Numbered from the stretch's first letter, positions 1 to 8,713 are shown. The stretch: 64,000 bases of DNA from Bradyrhizobium sp. Ai1a-2 (GCF_000426245.1 NZ_AUEZ01000023.1:1-64000), one strand, 5' to 3'. Program-made: numbers and translations. The notes: generated from the letters alone by a model not told the origin.

Positions 1-249
1 CTTGTCGGCCTTCAGGCGGACAATCAGGGTCTCGATCTGGGCCGGCAGCTGGTTGGCGTAGCGGACCGGCCGCCTGGAGCGGTCGCTCAGCGCTTCGAGG
101 CCATGCTCTTTGTAGCGGTCGAAAATCTTGTAGCCGGTCTTGCGGGAGATGCCGAACTCCCGGCACACATCCGTCATGGCCTCCCCATCCAGCAGGCGGG
201 CGACAAAGCGCAGGCGTTCTTCCATCACCGAACTCGCTCTCCACGGCAT
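1..249 (-). CDS. IS481 family transposase, N-terminal part (runs off the left edge)
   Basis: Reading leftwards from an ATG at 249, 83 codons stay open to the window edge. The protein begins MPWRASSVMEERLRFVARLL and has a helix-turn-helix of the type seen at the start of IS481 transposases (CREFGISRKTGYKIFDRYKE), then a basic stretch (SDRSRRPVRYANQLP). The catalytic DDE core would lie beyond the left edge, so it cannot be judged whether the element is intact. The family would catalyse cut-and-paste or copy-based transposition of the element. The insertion-sequence end lies just upstream of the start (about 281-325). Assignment to IS481 rests on the HTH wording and the end sequence and is fairly secure. 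Confidence 0.85.
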   Translation of the reverse strand, partial: MPWRASSVMEERLRFVARLLDGEAMTDVCREFGISRKTGYKIFDRYKEHGLEALSDRSRRPVRYANQLPAQIETLIVRLKADK

Positions 250-280
250 CCACACCTCCCGCCCCAAAAAAGCGAAAAGT

Positions 281-325
281 GTAACCCATGTGTCCGGTAC
301 GACCTGTCACCTATGTCTCGGGCCG
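281..325. repeat. terminal sequence of the IS481-type element
   Basis: Two near copies of one motif lie in tandem: ACCCATGTGTCCGG (from about 284) and CACCTATGTCTCGG (from about 309). They sit right outside the transposase start. Sequences of the form CACCTATGT are common at the ends of IS481-type elements, so the right terminus and internal transposase-binding repeat are probably here. The exact outer base and any target duplication cannot be fixed with only one end visible. Beyond it, to 567, no gene is seen, only AT-richer DNA that probably carries the promoter of the next gene. Confidence 0.55.
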
Positions 326-542
326 CTCAAGCGCCAGTTTCATTCCGATCCGAAGATCAATGGCGAACCACGACGCAACTGCCTCGTCGGTTCCGTTCCT
401 TCATCCGGAGGAAGGCCGCAACTAGAATTTTACTCCAAGAATCATCGCAGGAAGCGCCTAAAATAGAAAAACATACTGACTTGAAACCTAGCGCATTGTT
501 CGCTCGTTTCGTTTATTGCGTTTAACCGCGAGCAGGATTACA

Positions 543-558
543 TCCCCACCTTAGGGGA
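543..558 (+). promoter_or_regulatory. small hairpin covering the ribosome binding site of the HTH gene
   Basis: TCCCC (543-547) pairs with GGGGA (554-558) around a 6-base loop. The right arm is part of the Shine-Dalgarno sequence TAGGGGAGTAGG, followed by ATG at 568. The fold could lower translation of the antitoxin-like gene; the pairing is seen, the effect is inferred. Confidence 0.3.
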
Positions 559-567
559 GTAGGCACG

Positions 568-1014
568 ATGAGCACGCAGATTTTAGAGAGGTCAACCACG
601 CTTCCTTCAAAGGAAGATTCCGCGCTTGCGCAGGAAGCTTCGCGAGCCATTGCGACGAAACAGCCGACGGAACTCAAAGTGAGGCTGGATGATGGTCAGG
701 AATTGGTTTTGCCAAAGTCGGCAACGCGACTGATTGCCCATCTCCTCACCGAGATGGCTCAGGGCAATGCGGTCACGATCATTCCTATCCACGCGATCCT
801 TTCTACTCAGGAGGCCGCCGACTACCTGAACGTTTCCAGACCGCATCTCGTCGGTCTTCTGGAAGATGAGAAGATACCCTTCCATAAGGTCGGGACACAT
901 CGACGTATCCGATTCCAGGATTTGGCTGACTACAAGGCTTCATCTGAGAAACGGCGACGCGAGATCATGGAAGAGCTAGCGGCCCAGGCCGAAGAAGAGG
1001 ATATGGGCTATTAG
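568..1014 (+). CDS. HTH (excisionase-type) DNA-binding protein, probable antitoxin
   Basis: A 148-residue protein. Residues about 70-125 form an excisionase-type winged helix-turn-helix (STQEAADYLNVSRPHLVGLL, then GTHRRIRFQDLADY), the fold called HTH_17 or MerR-like. The C-terminus is charged (KRRREIMEELAAQAEEEDMG), a likely toxin-contacting or flexible tail. The N-terminal half has an AbrB-like or generic beta pattern that I do not recognise. Its neighbour overlaps or abuts its stop codon and encodes a PIN-domain protein. This HTH-then-PIN layout is a known form of type II toxin-antitoxin pair, with the DNA-binding protein as antitoxin and autoregulator. Start: ATG with the Shine-Dalgarno GGGGAG 9 bases upstream. 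Proximity to the IS end suggests an accessory location. Confidence 0.8.
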   Translation: MSTQILERSTTLPSKEDSALAQEASRAIATKQPTELKVRLDDGQELVLPKSATRLIAHLLTEMAQGNAVTIIPIHAILSTQEAADYLNVSRPHLVGLLEDEKIPFHKVGTHRRIRFQDLADYKASSEKRRREIMEELAAQAEEEDMGY

Positions 1015-1588
1015 CCATCACTCTCGCTACACCGTCATTCTCGATGCCTGCACACTATACCCAGCCCCCTTGCGCGATCTTCTATTAGAGACCGCATCCA
1101 TGGGGCTTTTTCGTGCCAAGTGGACAGACAAAATCCACGATGAGTGGATTTCAAATCTGCTCCAAAATCGCCCTGATCTTGACCCGGAAAAGCTTGCGCT
1201 AACGCGATCCCTTATGGACAGCGCTGTTCCTGACTGCTTGGTGTCCGGATACGAAGCCATTATTGCGGCGGTCGATCTCCCCGACGAGGGAGATCGTCAC
1301 GTTCTGGCAGCCGGGATTCATTGCAACGCCGACGCAATCATAACCTTCAATCTGAAAGACTTCCCGGCCGAAAAGCTCGCGGCGCATCACATAGAGCCGC
1401 AGCATCCCGATGACTTTGTGGTGCACCAATTTGGTCTCAACGAAGCCGCCGTTCTGAACGCAGCGCGCCGCTGTAGGCTGAGGCTCAAGAAAAACCCCAG
1501 AACCGCCGACCAGTATCTCTTGGCTCTTGAGAGATGCGGACTGCCGCAGGCGGTGGCCCACCTTCGAGATTACGCAGAGATCATCTAA
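1010..1588 (+). CDS. PIN-domain protein, probable ribonuclease toxin
   Basis: PIN-domain proteins are metal-dependent ribonucleases. The first strand with the key acidic residue reads RYTVILDACTLYPAPLRDLL and a later motif reads NADAIITFNLKDFP, matching the PIN_3 type. The first canonical start in frame is TTG at 1070, but that would remove VILDA and its catalytic Asp. No ATG, GTG or TTG exists between the in-frame stop at 977-979 and 1070. The open frame includes an ATT at 1010-1012 that overlaps the TAG stop of the HTH gene (ATTAG), so translation may start there by coupling. The start given here is therefore an inference; the body from 1070 to 1588 is firm. Likely the toxin partner of the upstream HTH protein. 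Confidence 0.75.
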   Translation: MSHHSRYTVILDACTLYPAPLRDLLLETASMGLFRAKWTDKIHDEWISNLLQNRPDLDPEKLALTRSLMDSAVPDCLVSGYEAIIAAVDLPDEGDRHVLAAGIHCNADAIITFNLKDFPAEKLAAHHIEPQHPDDFVVHQFGLNEAAVLNAARRCRLRLKKNPRTADQYLLALERCGLPQAVAHLRDYAEII

Positions 1589-1827
1589 GCCCTTCGGATC
1601 GGCGCTTTGGGCTTTTCTTCTTGCGGTGCGCGGCGGTCTATGCGGCTTCGGCTTCCTCCTGAGCATGCGCTTCGAGACAACGCGGCGCGCACACGCTCCG
1701 TGGGACCAAAGTTCGCGGCGAAGACGGTGTCACCCACTAAGACCGAAAAGCTGCGGCGCCAAACGCTACTGGACCGAACAACGCATCAGCCAGTTGCACC
1801 GGCACGGAATCTATTGGTGATGTCGCA
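1589..1827. other. intergenic stretch, nothing recognised
   Basis: Between the PIN gene and the terminator hairpin I see no convincing gene, RNA or repeat. Open frames here have no recognisable protein content. Confidence 0.5.
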
Positions 1828-1872
1828 AAACGAAACGCGCCCCCGGGAGTCATCCGGGGGCGCGTTTCGTTT
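1828..1872. terminator. strong inverted repeat, probable bidirectional terminator
   Basis: A perfect 19-base arm (1828-1846) pairs with 1854-1872 around a 7-base loop. The stem is GC-rich in the middle and ends in AAAC/GTTT, so both strands give a short U-containing tail. It lies 19 bases past the stop of the deacetylase gene read on the minus strand and faces the PIN gene on the other side. Confidence 0.75.
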
Positions 1873-1890
1873 CAAGAGAGGCAGGCAGCA

Positions 1891-2934
1891 TTACTGCTGC
1901 GAAACGGTCTGTACCACGCTCGATAGCGGTCGCGCGCTCACCGCCGGGACCTTCATGTCCTTGACCATGAGGGCGTCGTATTCGGGCAGGGTTTCCAGCG
2001 GCTCCTTGGCCTTCATCTGGACCACCTTGTAGCCGCCGGCCTTGAGGCGACGCAGCAGCGTCGGCAGGGCCTGCGCGGTGTGCTTCTGCAGGTCGTGCAT
2101 CAGGATGATGCCCTTGCCCTGCTTGTCCAGCTTGGTCATGACGGTCTGGATCACCTGGTCAGGCGAGCTGGACTTGAAGTCCAGGGAGTCGATGTCGACG
2201 GAGAACCTCGCAATGTTCCGGCTCTCCAGATGGGCGAGGGTCGCCTGGGTGTGGGCGAGCGCCGGGAAGCGGAAGAACGGCGAGGGTGCGGTGCCGAGCG
2301 CCATCTTCACGGCGCTGAATCCCTTCTCGATCTCGTCCTTGGCCTGCTGCTCCGTCAGCTTCTTGCTGTCGAGATGCGCGTGCGACCAGGTGTGGGCGCC
2401 GATCGTGTGGCCGGCGGCGGCGACCTGCTTCAGGATCTCGGGATGATAGGTGGTGTGCAGGCCGATCGGGAAGAACACCGCTTTGGTGCATTCGTCGGCC
2501 AGCGCCTTCAGCACCGCCGGCGTGGTCGGCCACGGACCGTCGTCGAAGGTCAGCACGACCTCCTTGTCGGTCAGGAAGTCGAACTGCTTGTACTGCAGGA
2601 AGCCGAAGCCCGGTCCGCCCGTGGTGTCGATGACGACGGTGCGGCTGACGCCGAGCGCATCGGGATTGGCACAGGTCGATTTCGCCTGCATCGGTGCGGG
2701 AGCAGGCGCCAGCGCCGGAGCGGCAGCCACCGGCTGCGACACCGCGGCGGTGGTCTCCACATCGTCCTTTGCGGCCGATTTCGCGGCGGCCGGCGGCAGA
2801 GAGTCCGCTGACCGGGCGGCGATGGTTTGCGGCGGGGCAGCATCGGCCCGCGGCGCAGCAGTCCAGAACCACACTCCGGCGATCACGACCGCCGCAACAA
2901 CAACGGCCAGCATCAGGCCTATCGGATTACGCAT
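1891..2934 (-). CDS. membrane-anchored polysaccharide deacetylase (NodB homology domain)
   Basis: 347 residues. An N-terminal membrane helix (about 5-25) is followed by an Ala/Pro-rich linker to about 88 and then a carbohydrate esterase family 4 (NodB-type) domain. Visible motifs are TFDDG (129-133), HTWSH (181-185) for metal binding, FRFPA, and LMHD near the end. The family removes N-acetyl groups from chitin-like or peptidoglycan polymers using a bound divalent metal. The anchor places it on the periplasmic side. A terminator hairpin follows the stop. The substrate cannot be told from the sequence; it is not the nodulation NodB itself, as it has the anchor and linker and no nod neighbours. 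Confidence 0.88.
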   Translation of the reverse strand: MRNPIGLMLAVVVAAVVIAGVWFWTAAPRADAAPPQTIAARSADSLPPAAAKSAAKDDVETTAAVSQPVAAAPALAPAPAPMQAKSTCANPDALGVSRTVVIDTTGGPGFGFLQYKQFDFLTDKEVVLTFDDGPWPTTPAVLKALADECTKAVFFPIGLHTTYHPEILKQVAAAGHTIGAHTWSHAHLDSKKLTEQQAKDEIEKGFSAVKMALGTAPSPFFRFPALAHTQATLAHLESRNIARFSVDIDSLDFKSSSPDQVIQTVMTKLDKQGKGIILMHDLQKHTAQALPTLLRRLKAGGYKVVQMKAKEPLETLPEYDALMVKDMKVPAVSARPLSSVVQTVSQQ

Positions 2935-3138
2935 CGCTACTCTCTTGGGAAACTCGGGGCTCGCTCGTAACGAGCCATTAGTGCCAACGAGGTCTTAACG
3001 CGATCCCAACGCGCGTCACTTTGACGAAGAAAATTAAGCCCTTGTTCTGCGTGATGGCCATCACAGTCGGTCCGCCCGCCCATGCGGATGATCGGAACAT
3101 CAACGCGCCCGCCGTCGCGGCGCCAATGGGAGCCGACA

Positions 3139-3417
3139 ATGACCGTTTCGATCACCAATGCCGTTCGCAAGGTCAGTTTGGTGCTGGCCCTTGCCGTCTC
3201 GATCTCCGCCCTGTCCTCCTCGGCAAGTCTTGCCTTCAGCTCCGAGGCGCAGCAGATGTGCACGGGCGATGCCTTCCGCCTGTGCAGCGCGGAAATCCCT
3301 GATGTCCCGAAGATCACCGCCTGCATGTACAGGCACCGCTCCGAGCTCTCCGGCGGTTGCCGTGCGGTGATGGATCGCGATCTTGCCAAGGGCGGCGGGA
3401 AGGTCGCTGTGCAGTAA
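3139..3417 (+). CDS. small secreted Cys-rich protein
   Basis: 92 residues from ATG 3139: a signal peptide (VSLVLALAVSISALSSSASLAF), then a short Cys-rich domain with spaced cysteines (MCTGDAFRLCS, ITACMYRHRSELSGGC). The pattern C-x3-D-x2-R-x-C ... C-x3-H-x4-L-x3-C resembles the Cys-rich repeat of PF00839. It is repeated in the next gene, so the two are probably paralogues. Exported and probably disulfide-bonded in the periplasm; function unknown. An upstream in-frame ATG at 3082 would spoil the signal peptide, so 3139 is preferred. Confidence 0.7.
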   Translation: MTVSITNAVRKVSLVLALAVSISALSSSASLAFSSEAQQMCTGDAFRLCSAEIPDVPKITACMYRHRSELSGGCRAVMDRDLAKGGGKVAVQ

Positions 3418-3599
3418 TTCGCACACGCGAGCCAGCTCGCGAGATGCTTGCGGCGGTGCAGCGCAGACGTTTCCGTTCGCTGCGACGTTAGGCCGGAACC
3501 GAGCTGTGGGTGCCGTCGTTTGAACCTTCTTCAGTGTGCGGTAACAATTATAGAACGCCGTTGTCCCCCCGCCTGTTGCCAATACGAAGGCTTTGAGAA

Positions 3600-3812
3600 A
3601 TGACCAGATTGCTGTTCGTCATTCCGCTGCTTGTGGCGGCGTCCGCGGCGTCGGCGCAGCAACAGGGGCGGGAAGCGTGTACGCGCGACGCGTCGCGGTT
3701 CTGCCGGAAATATCTCGACCAGGGCGATCAGGCGGTGCTGGCCTGCCTGAAGGAGCACCGCGGCCGGCTCACCAGGACGTGCCAGCAGACGCTGACCACG
3801 CACGGGCAGTAG
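3600..3812 (+). CDS. small secreted Cys-rich protein, paralogue of the previous gene
   Basis: 70 residues: a signal peptide (MTRLLFVIPLLVAASAASAQ), then the same Cys-rich pattern (ACTRDASRFCRKYLDQG, CLKEHRGRLTRTC). Four cysteines in the mature part suggest two disulfides. Same orientation as the previous gene but separated by 180 bases, so they may have separate promoters. Function unknown. Confidence 0.7.
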   Translation: MTRLLFVIPLLVAASAASAQQQGREACTRDASRFCRKYLDQGDQAVLACLKEHRGRLTRTCQQTLTTHGQ

Positions 3813-3827
3813 CAGAGCCGAAAGTTC

Positions 3828-3920
3828 GTAGCCCGGGTGGAGCGGAACGCGTAACCCGGGACAGGCGTATCAACGTCCGCCTGCGGGTCCCGGGTTACGC
3901 TTCCGCTTCACCCGGGCTAC
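3828..3920. repeat. palindromic repeat family A, copy 1
   Basis: Begins GTAGCCCGGGTGGAGCG and ends with the inverted CACCCGGGCTAC, with inner arms GTAACCCGGG/CCCGGGTTAC. Two more copies lie at 13333-13422 and 17549-17637. It lies between the convergent Cys-rich and MFS genes, where such elements can act as terminators or RNA folds. Confidence 0.85.
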
Positions 3921-3939
3921 GACGGACCAGGGGACGGAC

Positions 3940-5631
3940 TCAGGTGCTGCTCCCGGCCGCCGTCGCGACGACGGGCAATACTTCGGTGGCTCCGGGGTCG
4001 GGCGTCTCGTCCTTCCAGCGCACCGAGCCGAACGGGCGCTCCAGCATGCGGCGCACGCGGATCGGTTCGGGGCCGAGATGGAAGGCGATCGCCTTCAGAT
4101 GCAGTTCGCGCTCGGATTGGGTGGCGCGGTTGCGCTGGCGCAGGTAATCGAGCCAGGTCGGGCAGTGATAGCGCTCGGTCCACAATTCGGGATCGGCGAT
4201 GTCGCGCGCGATCGACCAGCCATAGGCGCCGTTGCGCTGCCGGCTGAGCTGCACGTCCTGCATCACATTGTGGAAGGCGCGCGCGTTGTCCTGCGCGACG
4301 CGGTATTCGATCTCGACCACCAGCGGCCCGCTGCGCGGAGTGAGCGACAGGCGAACCTCGGGATCGGCAAGCGCCTCGGTGGCGTCCTCGTTGCGGGCGC
4401 CGACCGGGGGCATCCTCAGCCATAGTCCGAGCAATGGAGATAGCAGCATCAGGGCGGCGGAGACCAGCAGCGCGACTTCGACGCCGGCGCTATCGGTGAG
4501 GCGGCCCCAGCCCCAGCTTCCGATCGCGATCCCACCCGCGATCGCGGCCTGGAACGCTGCCAGCGAGCGGCCGGCGACCCAGCGCGGCGCCGAGAGCTGT
4601 ACGCCGATATTGAACAGCGCGATCGCCAGCATCCAGACCGCGCCGGCCAGCACCAGCGCTGCCGCCGTCACCACCGGCTGCTTGCTGATCGCGACCGCGG
4701 CGATTGCGCCCGCCATCGAGATCGCGCAGACGCGCACCGCGGCCTCGCCGCTCATCCGCTTGCGTACCTCGCCGATATTGAGGGCGCCGAGCACCGCGCC
4801 CATGCCGAAGGCGCCGAGCATGATGCCGTAGGTCTGCGCGCCGCCATGCAGGAGGTCGCGCGCCACCAGCGGCATCAGCGCGGAGACCGAGCCGCCGATG
4901 ATGCCGGTGACCAGCGTCCGCGTCAGCACGATCTTGATCGACGGCGAATGGTTGATGTAGCGCACGCCCGAGACGATGGCGCGGTTGAGCCGCTCGCGCG
5001 GCAGCCGCGACGGCTCACTGACGCGGTCCCAGAGGAACAGCACGATCAGCAGCGGCAGATAGAACAGGGCATTGAGCGCGAAGGCGGCCACCGCGCCCGC
5101 GATCGCGACCACGATGCCGCCGATCGCCGGCCCGAAGCTGCGGGCGATGTTGTAGCTGATGCCGTTGAGCGCCACCGCGGCCGGCAGCGTTTCGGGCGGC
5201 ACCTGCTCGCTGACCGAGGACTGCCAGGCCGGGCCGAACAGCGCCATGCCGCTGCCAACGACAAAACAGAGCGCAAGCAGAATATTGGGTGTCACCAGGT
5301 CGAACCACGCCAGCGCGGTCAGGACGGTGGCGCCGACCAGCGCGATCAGAAGCGACACCATGGCCACGACCCGGCGGTCGTGCATGTCGGCAATGGCGCC
5401 GGCCGGCATCGAGATCAGCATCACCGGCAGCATCAGGGCAGTCTGCACCAGCGCCACCTTGTCGGCCGCAGATGTCATCTGCGTCATCGCCCAGGCGGCA
5501 CCGACCCCCTGGATCAGGATCCCGAGGTTGGAGAGCAGGCTCGCCAGCCAGATTCGCCGGAACACCGGATGCCTCAGCGGCGCCAAGATGCCGTCGGCGG
5601 CAGGGCTCGAGCGTCGCGGCGATGTTGTCAT
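3940..5631 (-). CDS. MFS transporter with C-terminal monooxygenase-like domain
   Basis: 563 residues. Residues about 15-415 form a 12-helix MFS transporter of the EntS/MFS_3 type (GILAPLRHPVFRRIWLASLL start; DMHDRRVV in the loop after helix 2). From about 430 to the end is a soluble domain with the antibiotic-biosynthesis-monooxygenase look (LVVEIEYRVAQDNARAFHNV). Family members of this length exist in Proteobacteria, so the fusion is probably genuine, not an assembly fault. Role inferred: export of a small compound, with the C-terminal domain as a sensor or ligand-binding part. The intergenic gap to the divergent P450 (5632-5871) probably holds both promoters. Confidence 0.85.
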   Translation of the reverse strand: MTTSPRRSSPAADGILAPLRHPVFRRIWLASLLSNLGILIQGVGAAWAMTQMTSAADKVALVQTALMLPVMLISMPAGAIADMHDRRVVAMVSLLIALVGATVLTALAWFDLVTPNILLALCFVVGSGMALFGPAWQSSVSEQVPPETLPAAVALNGISYNIARSFGPAIGGIVVAIAGAVAAFALNALFYLPLLIVLFLWDRVSEPSRLPRERLNRAIVSGVRYINHSPSIKIVLTRTLVTGIIGGSVSALMPLVARDLLHGGAQTYGIMLGAFGMGAVLGALNIGEVRKRMSGEAAVRVCAISMAGAIAAVAISKQPVVTAAALVLAGAVWMLAIALFNIGVQLSAPRWVAGRSLAAFQAAIAGGIAIGSWGWGRLTDSAGVEVALLVSAALMLLSPLLGLWLRMPPVGARNEDATEALADPEVRLSLTPRSGPLVVEIEYRVAQDNARAFHNVMQDVQLSRQRNGAYGWSIARDIADPELWTERYHCPTWLDYLRQRNRATQSERELHLKAIAFHLGPEPIRVRRMLERPFGSVRWKDETPDPGATEVLPVVATAAGSST

Positions 5632-5871
5632 GGTGGTTCCGTGGTCCTCTGCCTGATTCCGGTAGCGGAGTGATGCCCGTCAAACGCCTGCATTGTCCAG
5701 CCGTCATGCTGTCATTTCCGTTCCGCAAAAACACGGTTTGGGAGCTTGAGGAGCGGGGCGGGGTAACAAATGCGCGCGTTCGGACGAACCTCTTCCAAAC
5801 GGCGCTTTTTCGCCTTCATCACCCCCGGATGGAAAGCGTAGACTGGCCGGATCGAGACTGGAGCAAGCACC

Positions 5872-7257
5872 ATGAGCATAGCCGAAGTCTACGACCTGCC
5901 GGTGGCTCGGAAGCGGCTGGTTCCGCCATGTCCGCCGCGCGCGCCCGACGACCTGTCCGCCTTCAGGCGCATGACGCTGATCAGCCGCAGTCCGATCGCA
6001 AGCTGGAGCCAGCGCGCCTATGAGGAGGAGATCGTCCGCGGCCGCTTTTTCGGCCGCAGCAGCTTCATCCTCAACACGCCCGATGCCATCAGGCATGTGC
6101 TGGTCGACAATTACGAGAATTATACGCGCACGCCGGCCGCCTTCCGGGTGTTGCGCCCAATGCTCGGCGAAGGCCTTCTGATCGCCGAGGGCCGTGCCTG
6201 GAAACATCAGCGCCGCACGCTCGCGCCGGCCTTCACGCCGCGTGCGATCACGACATTGGTGCCGCACATGATCGCGGTGACCGACGAGACCATTGGAAAG
6301 CTCAAGGCCGCGAGCCATGGTCCGGTGGACCTTCGCGAGACGATGCAGCGGATGACGCTCGAGATCGCCGGCCGCACCATGTTCTCGTTCGGCATGGATC
6401 GCCATGGCGGCACCTTGCGCGATTTCGTCATGGAATATGGCGCGCGGCTGGCGCGGCCGCGCTTCCTCGACATGCTGCTGCCGTTGAGCTGGCCGAGCCC
6501 GCAGGATCTGGCACGCGCCCGCTTCCGCAAGCGCTGGACCGCGTTCGTCAACATGCTGATGGCGGAGCGCCGCGCCGCCGGCAAGACGAGCGATGCGCCG
6601 CCGCGCGATCTGTTCGACCTCATGGTCGCGGCGCGCGACCCCGAGACCGGGCAGGCCTTCACCGACGCTCAGCTCGGCGACGAGATCGCGACCATGATCC
6701 TTGCCGGCCATGAGACGACGGCGACCGCGCTGTTCTGGGCGCTCTATCTGCTTTCGCTCGATCCGGCGACGCAGGAAGATCTCGCCGCCGAGGTGAAGGC
6801 GGTGGCCGCTGGTGGCAGGCTCGAGATAGAGCGGCTGAAATTCACCCGCGCCGTCATCGACGAGACGATGCGGCTCTATCCGCCCGCTTTCCTGATCGCG
6901 CGCGCCGCGGCGGGGGCGGATACGATCGCTGATATGCCCGTGAAGAAGCATGACGTGGTGATGATCGCGCCATGGCTGCTGCACCGGCATGAGAAGCTCT
7001 GGCACGATCCGGCGGCGTTCGTGCCGTCGCGGTTCATGACCGGCACGCCGCCCGATCCCTTTGCCTATCTCCCGTTCGGCGTCGGCGCGCGGGTCTGCAT
7101 CGGCGCGCATTTCGCGCTGGTCGAGGCGACGCTGGCGCTGGCGAAACTGATCGGCGCCTTCCGCGTCTCGCTGGTCGACAAGCGGCCGGTCATGCCGGTC
7201 GGGGTGGTGACAACCCAGCCCGACCACTCGCCGATGTTCAGGATCACGCCGCGGTAG
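5872..7257 (+). CDS. cytochrome P450
   Basis: 461 residues with all P450 hallmarks: the I-helix AGHETTA (about 278-284), the ExxR pair in DETMRLYPP (E331, R334) and the haem-binding loop FGVGARVCIG with its Cys at about 409. The family hydroxylates or otherwise oxidises organic substrates with electrons from a partner. No ferredoxin or reductase gene is next door, so redox partners are supplied elsewhere. Substrate unknown; the closest look is to bacterial fatty acid or terpenoid P450s. It is divergent from the MFS gene and 46 bases ahead of the cyclase gene. Confidence 0.93.
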   Translation: MSIAEVYDLPVARKRLVPPCPPRAPDDLSAFRRMTLISRSPIASWSQRAYEEEIVRGRFFGRSSFILNTPDAIRHVLVDNYENYTRTPAAFRVLRPMLGEGLLIAEGRAWKHQRRTLAPAFTPRAITTLVPHMIAVTDETIGKLKAASHGPVDLRETMQRMTLEIAGRTMFSFGMDRHGGTLRDFVMEYGARLARPRFLDMLLPLSWPSPQDLARARFRKRWTAFVNMLMAERRAAGKTSDAPPRDLFDLMVAARDPETGQAFTDAQLGDEIATMILAGHETTATALFWALYLLSLDPATQEDLAAEVKAVAAGGRLEIERLKFTRAVIDETMRLYPPAFLIARAAAGADTIADMPVKKHDVVMIAPWLLHRHEKLWHDPAAFVPSRFMTGTPPDPFAYLPFGVGARVCIGAHFALVEATLALAKLIGAFRVSLVDKRPVMPVGVVTTQPDHSPMFRITPR

Positions 7258-7303
7258 TCCGGCCTTGCGTTTCGGCGCGGGTCATCTCATTTAAGGTTCC
7301 GCC

Positions 7304-8713
7304 ATGAGCGATTCCCAGGCCCAGTTTGCAGTGTTGAAACAAACGGCCGATCCGGCCGTCGTCGACGAAATCGCGCGGCTGATTGCCGATGGCCAAGATC
7401 GCGATCTCAACCGTATCAATCCGCTGGACTTCGCCAGGCGTACCGGGCTCGACGAGGAAAGGACCATTTCCGGTTTTCTGCACGCGTCACGGCTCGGCCT
7501 GTTCGACATGAGCTGGAACGTGCTGTGTCCTGGCTGTGGCGGGGTGCTCGATGCGCACTCGACGCTGAAATCGTTGCGTCACGACGACTATAATTGTGCG
7601 CTTTGCGCTGCCGGCTATGAGGCTTCGGTCGACGAAATGGTCGAAGTCGCCTTCACCGTCAGCCCGCGAGTCCGCCGCATCGGCGCGCATGATCCCAACA
7701 CGCTGCCGATCTGGGAATATGTGCGGCAGATGTTCTGGAGCTCCGGCGTCGACCTCAACGACGAATCGTTTTCACGGCTGATCAATGAAGCCACGCTGGA
7801 AGCGCTCGAAATGCCTCCTGGCGAGAAGGCGATCCTGTCGCTGAACTTGCCTAACCAGTACATCATCGTGTTCGAGCCGGTGACGCATTCGGCCCACTTC
7901 CTTGACATTCAAGGCGAGCCGACCACCGAGCGCCAGCAGCTTTCAATCGTCTACAACAAGCTGCAGGCGCCGACCGGCACGACGGTGCTGCGGCCAGGGC
8001 CATTGCGACTTTCGCTGGAAAATCAGGCCGGCGTCCGCGTACTGCCATCGGTCTGGATCGCCGGCGACGCTCTGCACGAGATGCTGGGCAGGCGCAAGCC
8101 GATCCTCACTGCGAAGCGGATGCTGAGCAACCAGACCTTCCGTGACGTCTTCAAGGCCGACAATCTCAATGTCGACCAGCGGCTGAAGATCACCTCGCTG
8201 ACCTTCCTGTTCACTGATCTCAAGGGTTCGACCGCGCTCTATGAGCGGGTCGGTGATCTCGCCGCCTTCGATCTTGTGCGTGCGCATTTCCATGCGCTGC
8301 TCGAGATCATCGCTTCCGAGCACGGCGCGGTCGTGAAGACTATCGGCGATGCTGTCATGGCGACCTTCATCAAGCCTGAACATGCGCTTGCTGCCGGCCT
8401 GCGCATGCGCGCGGCGATGAAGAAGCTCAACGACGAACGCGGCAGGGAGGACCTGATCGTCAAGATCGGGATTCACGAGGGCCCGTGCCTCGCGGTGATG
8501 CTCAACGAGCGCCAGGATTATTTCGGCCAGACTGTCAATATCGCCGCGCGTGTGCAGAGCCTGTCGACCCAGCAGGAAATTCACATCACTGCGCCGGTGA
8601 TCGATTCGCCGGAAGTGCTTTCCATTCTAAGGAACGCGGAGATCCGGCCGATCCAGAAGGAAGCGGCGCTGCGCGGCATCGCCGACAAGATGGTGGTGTA
8701 CGAGATACCTTGA
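7304..8713 (+). CDS. class III adenylate/guanylate cyclase with N-terminal zinc-ribbon region
   Basis: 469 residues. The N-terminal 280 match the DUF5939 type that precedes cyclase domains; it includes a zinc-ribbon-like pair CPGCGG (about 75) and CALC (about 97). The class III cyclase domain starts at about residue 300 (FLFTDLKGSTALYERVGD), with the metal Asp in FTDLKGS and a second in IGDAVMATF (about 347). It makes cAMP or cGMP from ATP or GTP. The substrate-specifying residues were not resolved. No membrane segment is seen, so it is cytosolic. Confidence 0.88.
   Translation: MSDSQAQFAVLKQTADPAVVDEIARLIADGQDRDLNRINPLDFARRTGLDEERTISGFLHASRLGLFDMSWNVLCPGCGGVLDAHSTLKSLRHDDYNCALCAAGYEASVDEMVEVAFTVSPRVRRIGAHDPNTLPIWEYVRQMFWSSGVDLNDESFSRLINEATLEALEMPPGEKAILSLNLPNQYIIVFEPVTHSAHFLDIQGEPTTERQQLSIVYNKLQAPTGTTVLRPGPLRLSLENQAGVRVLPSVWIAGDALHEMLGRRKPILTAKRMLSNQTFRDVFKADNLNVDQRLKITSLTFLFTDLKGSTALYERVGDLAAFDLVRAHFHALLEIIASEHGAVVKTIGDAVMATFIKPEHALAAGLRMRAAMKKLNDERGREDLIVKIGIHEGPCLAVMLNERQDYFGQTVNIAARVQSLSTQQEIHITAPVIDSPEVLSILRNAEIRPIQKEAALRGIADKMVVYEIP

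Noticed and set aside
5704..7227. long open frame on the minus strand opposite the P450 gene
   Set aside because: It mirrors a gene with full P450 motifs, and its own translation is rich in Arg/His/Gln with no known domain.
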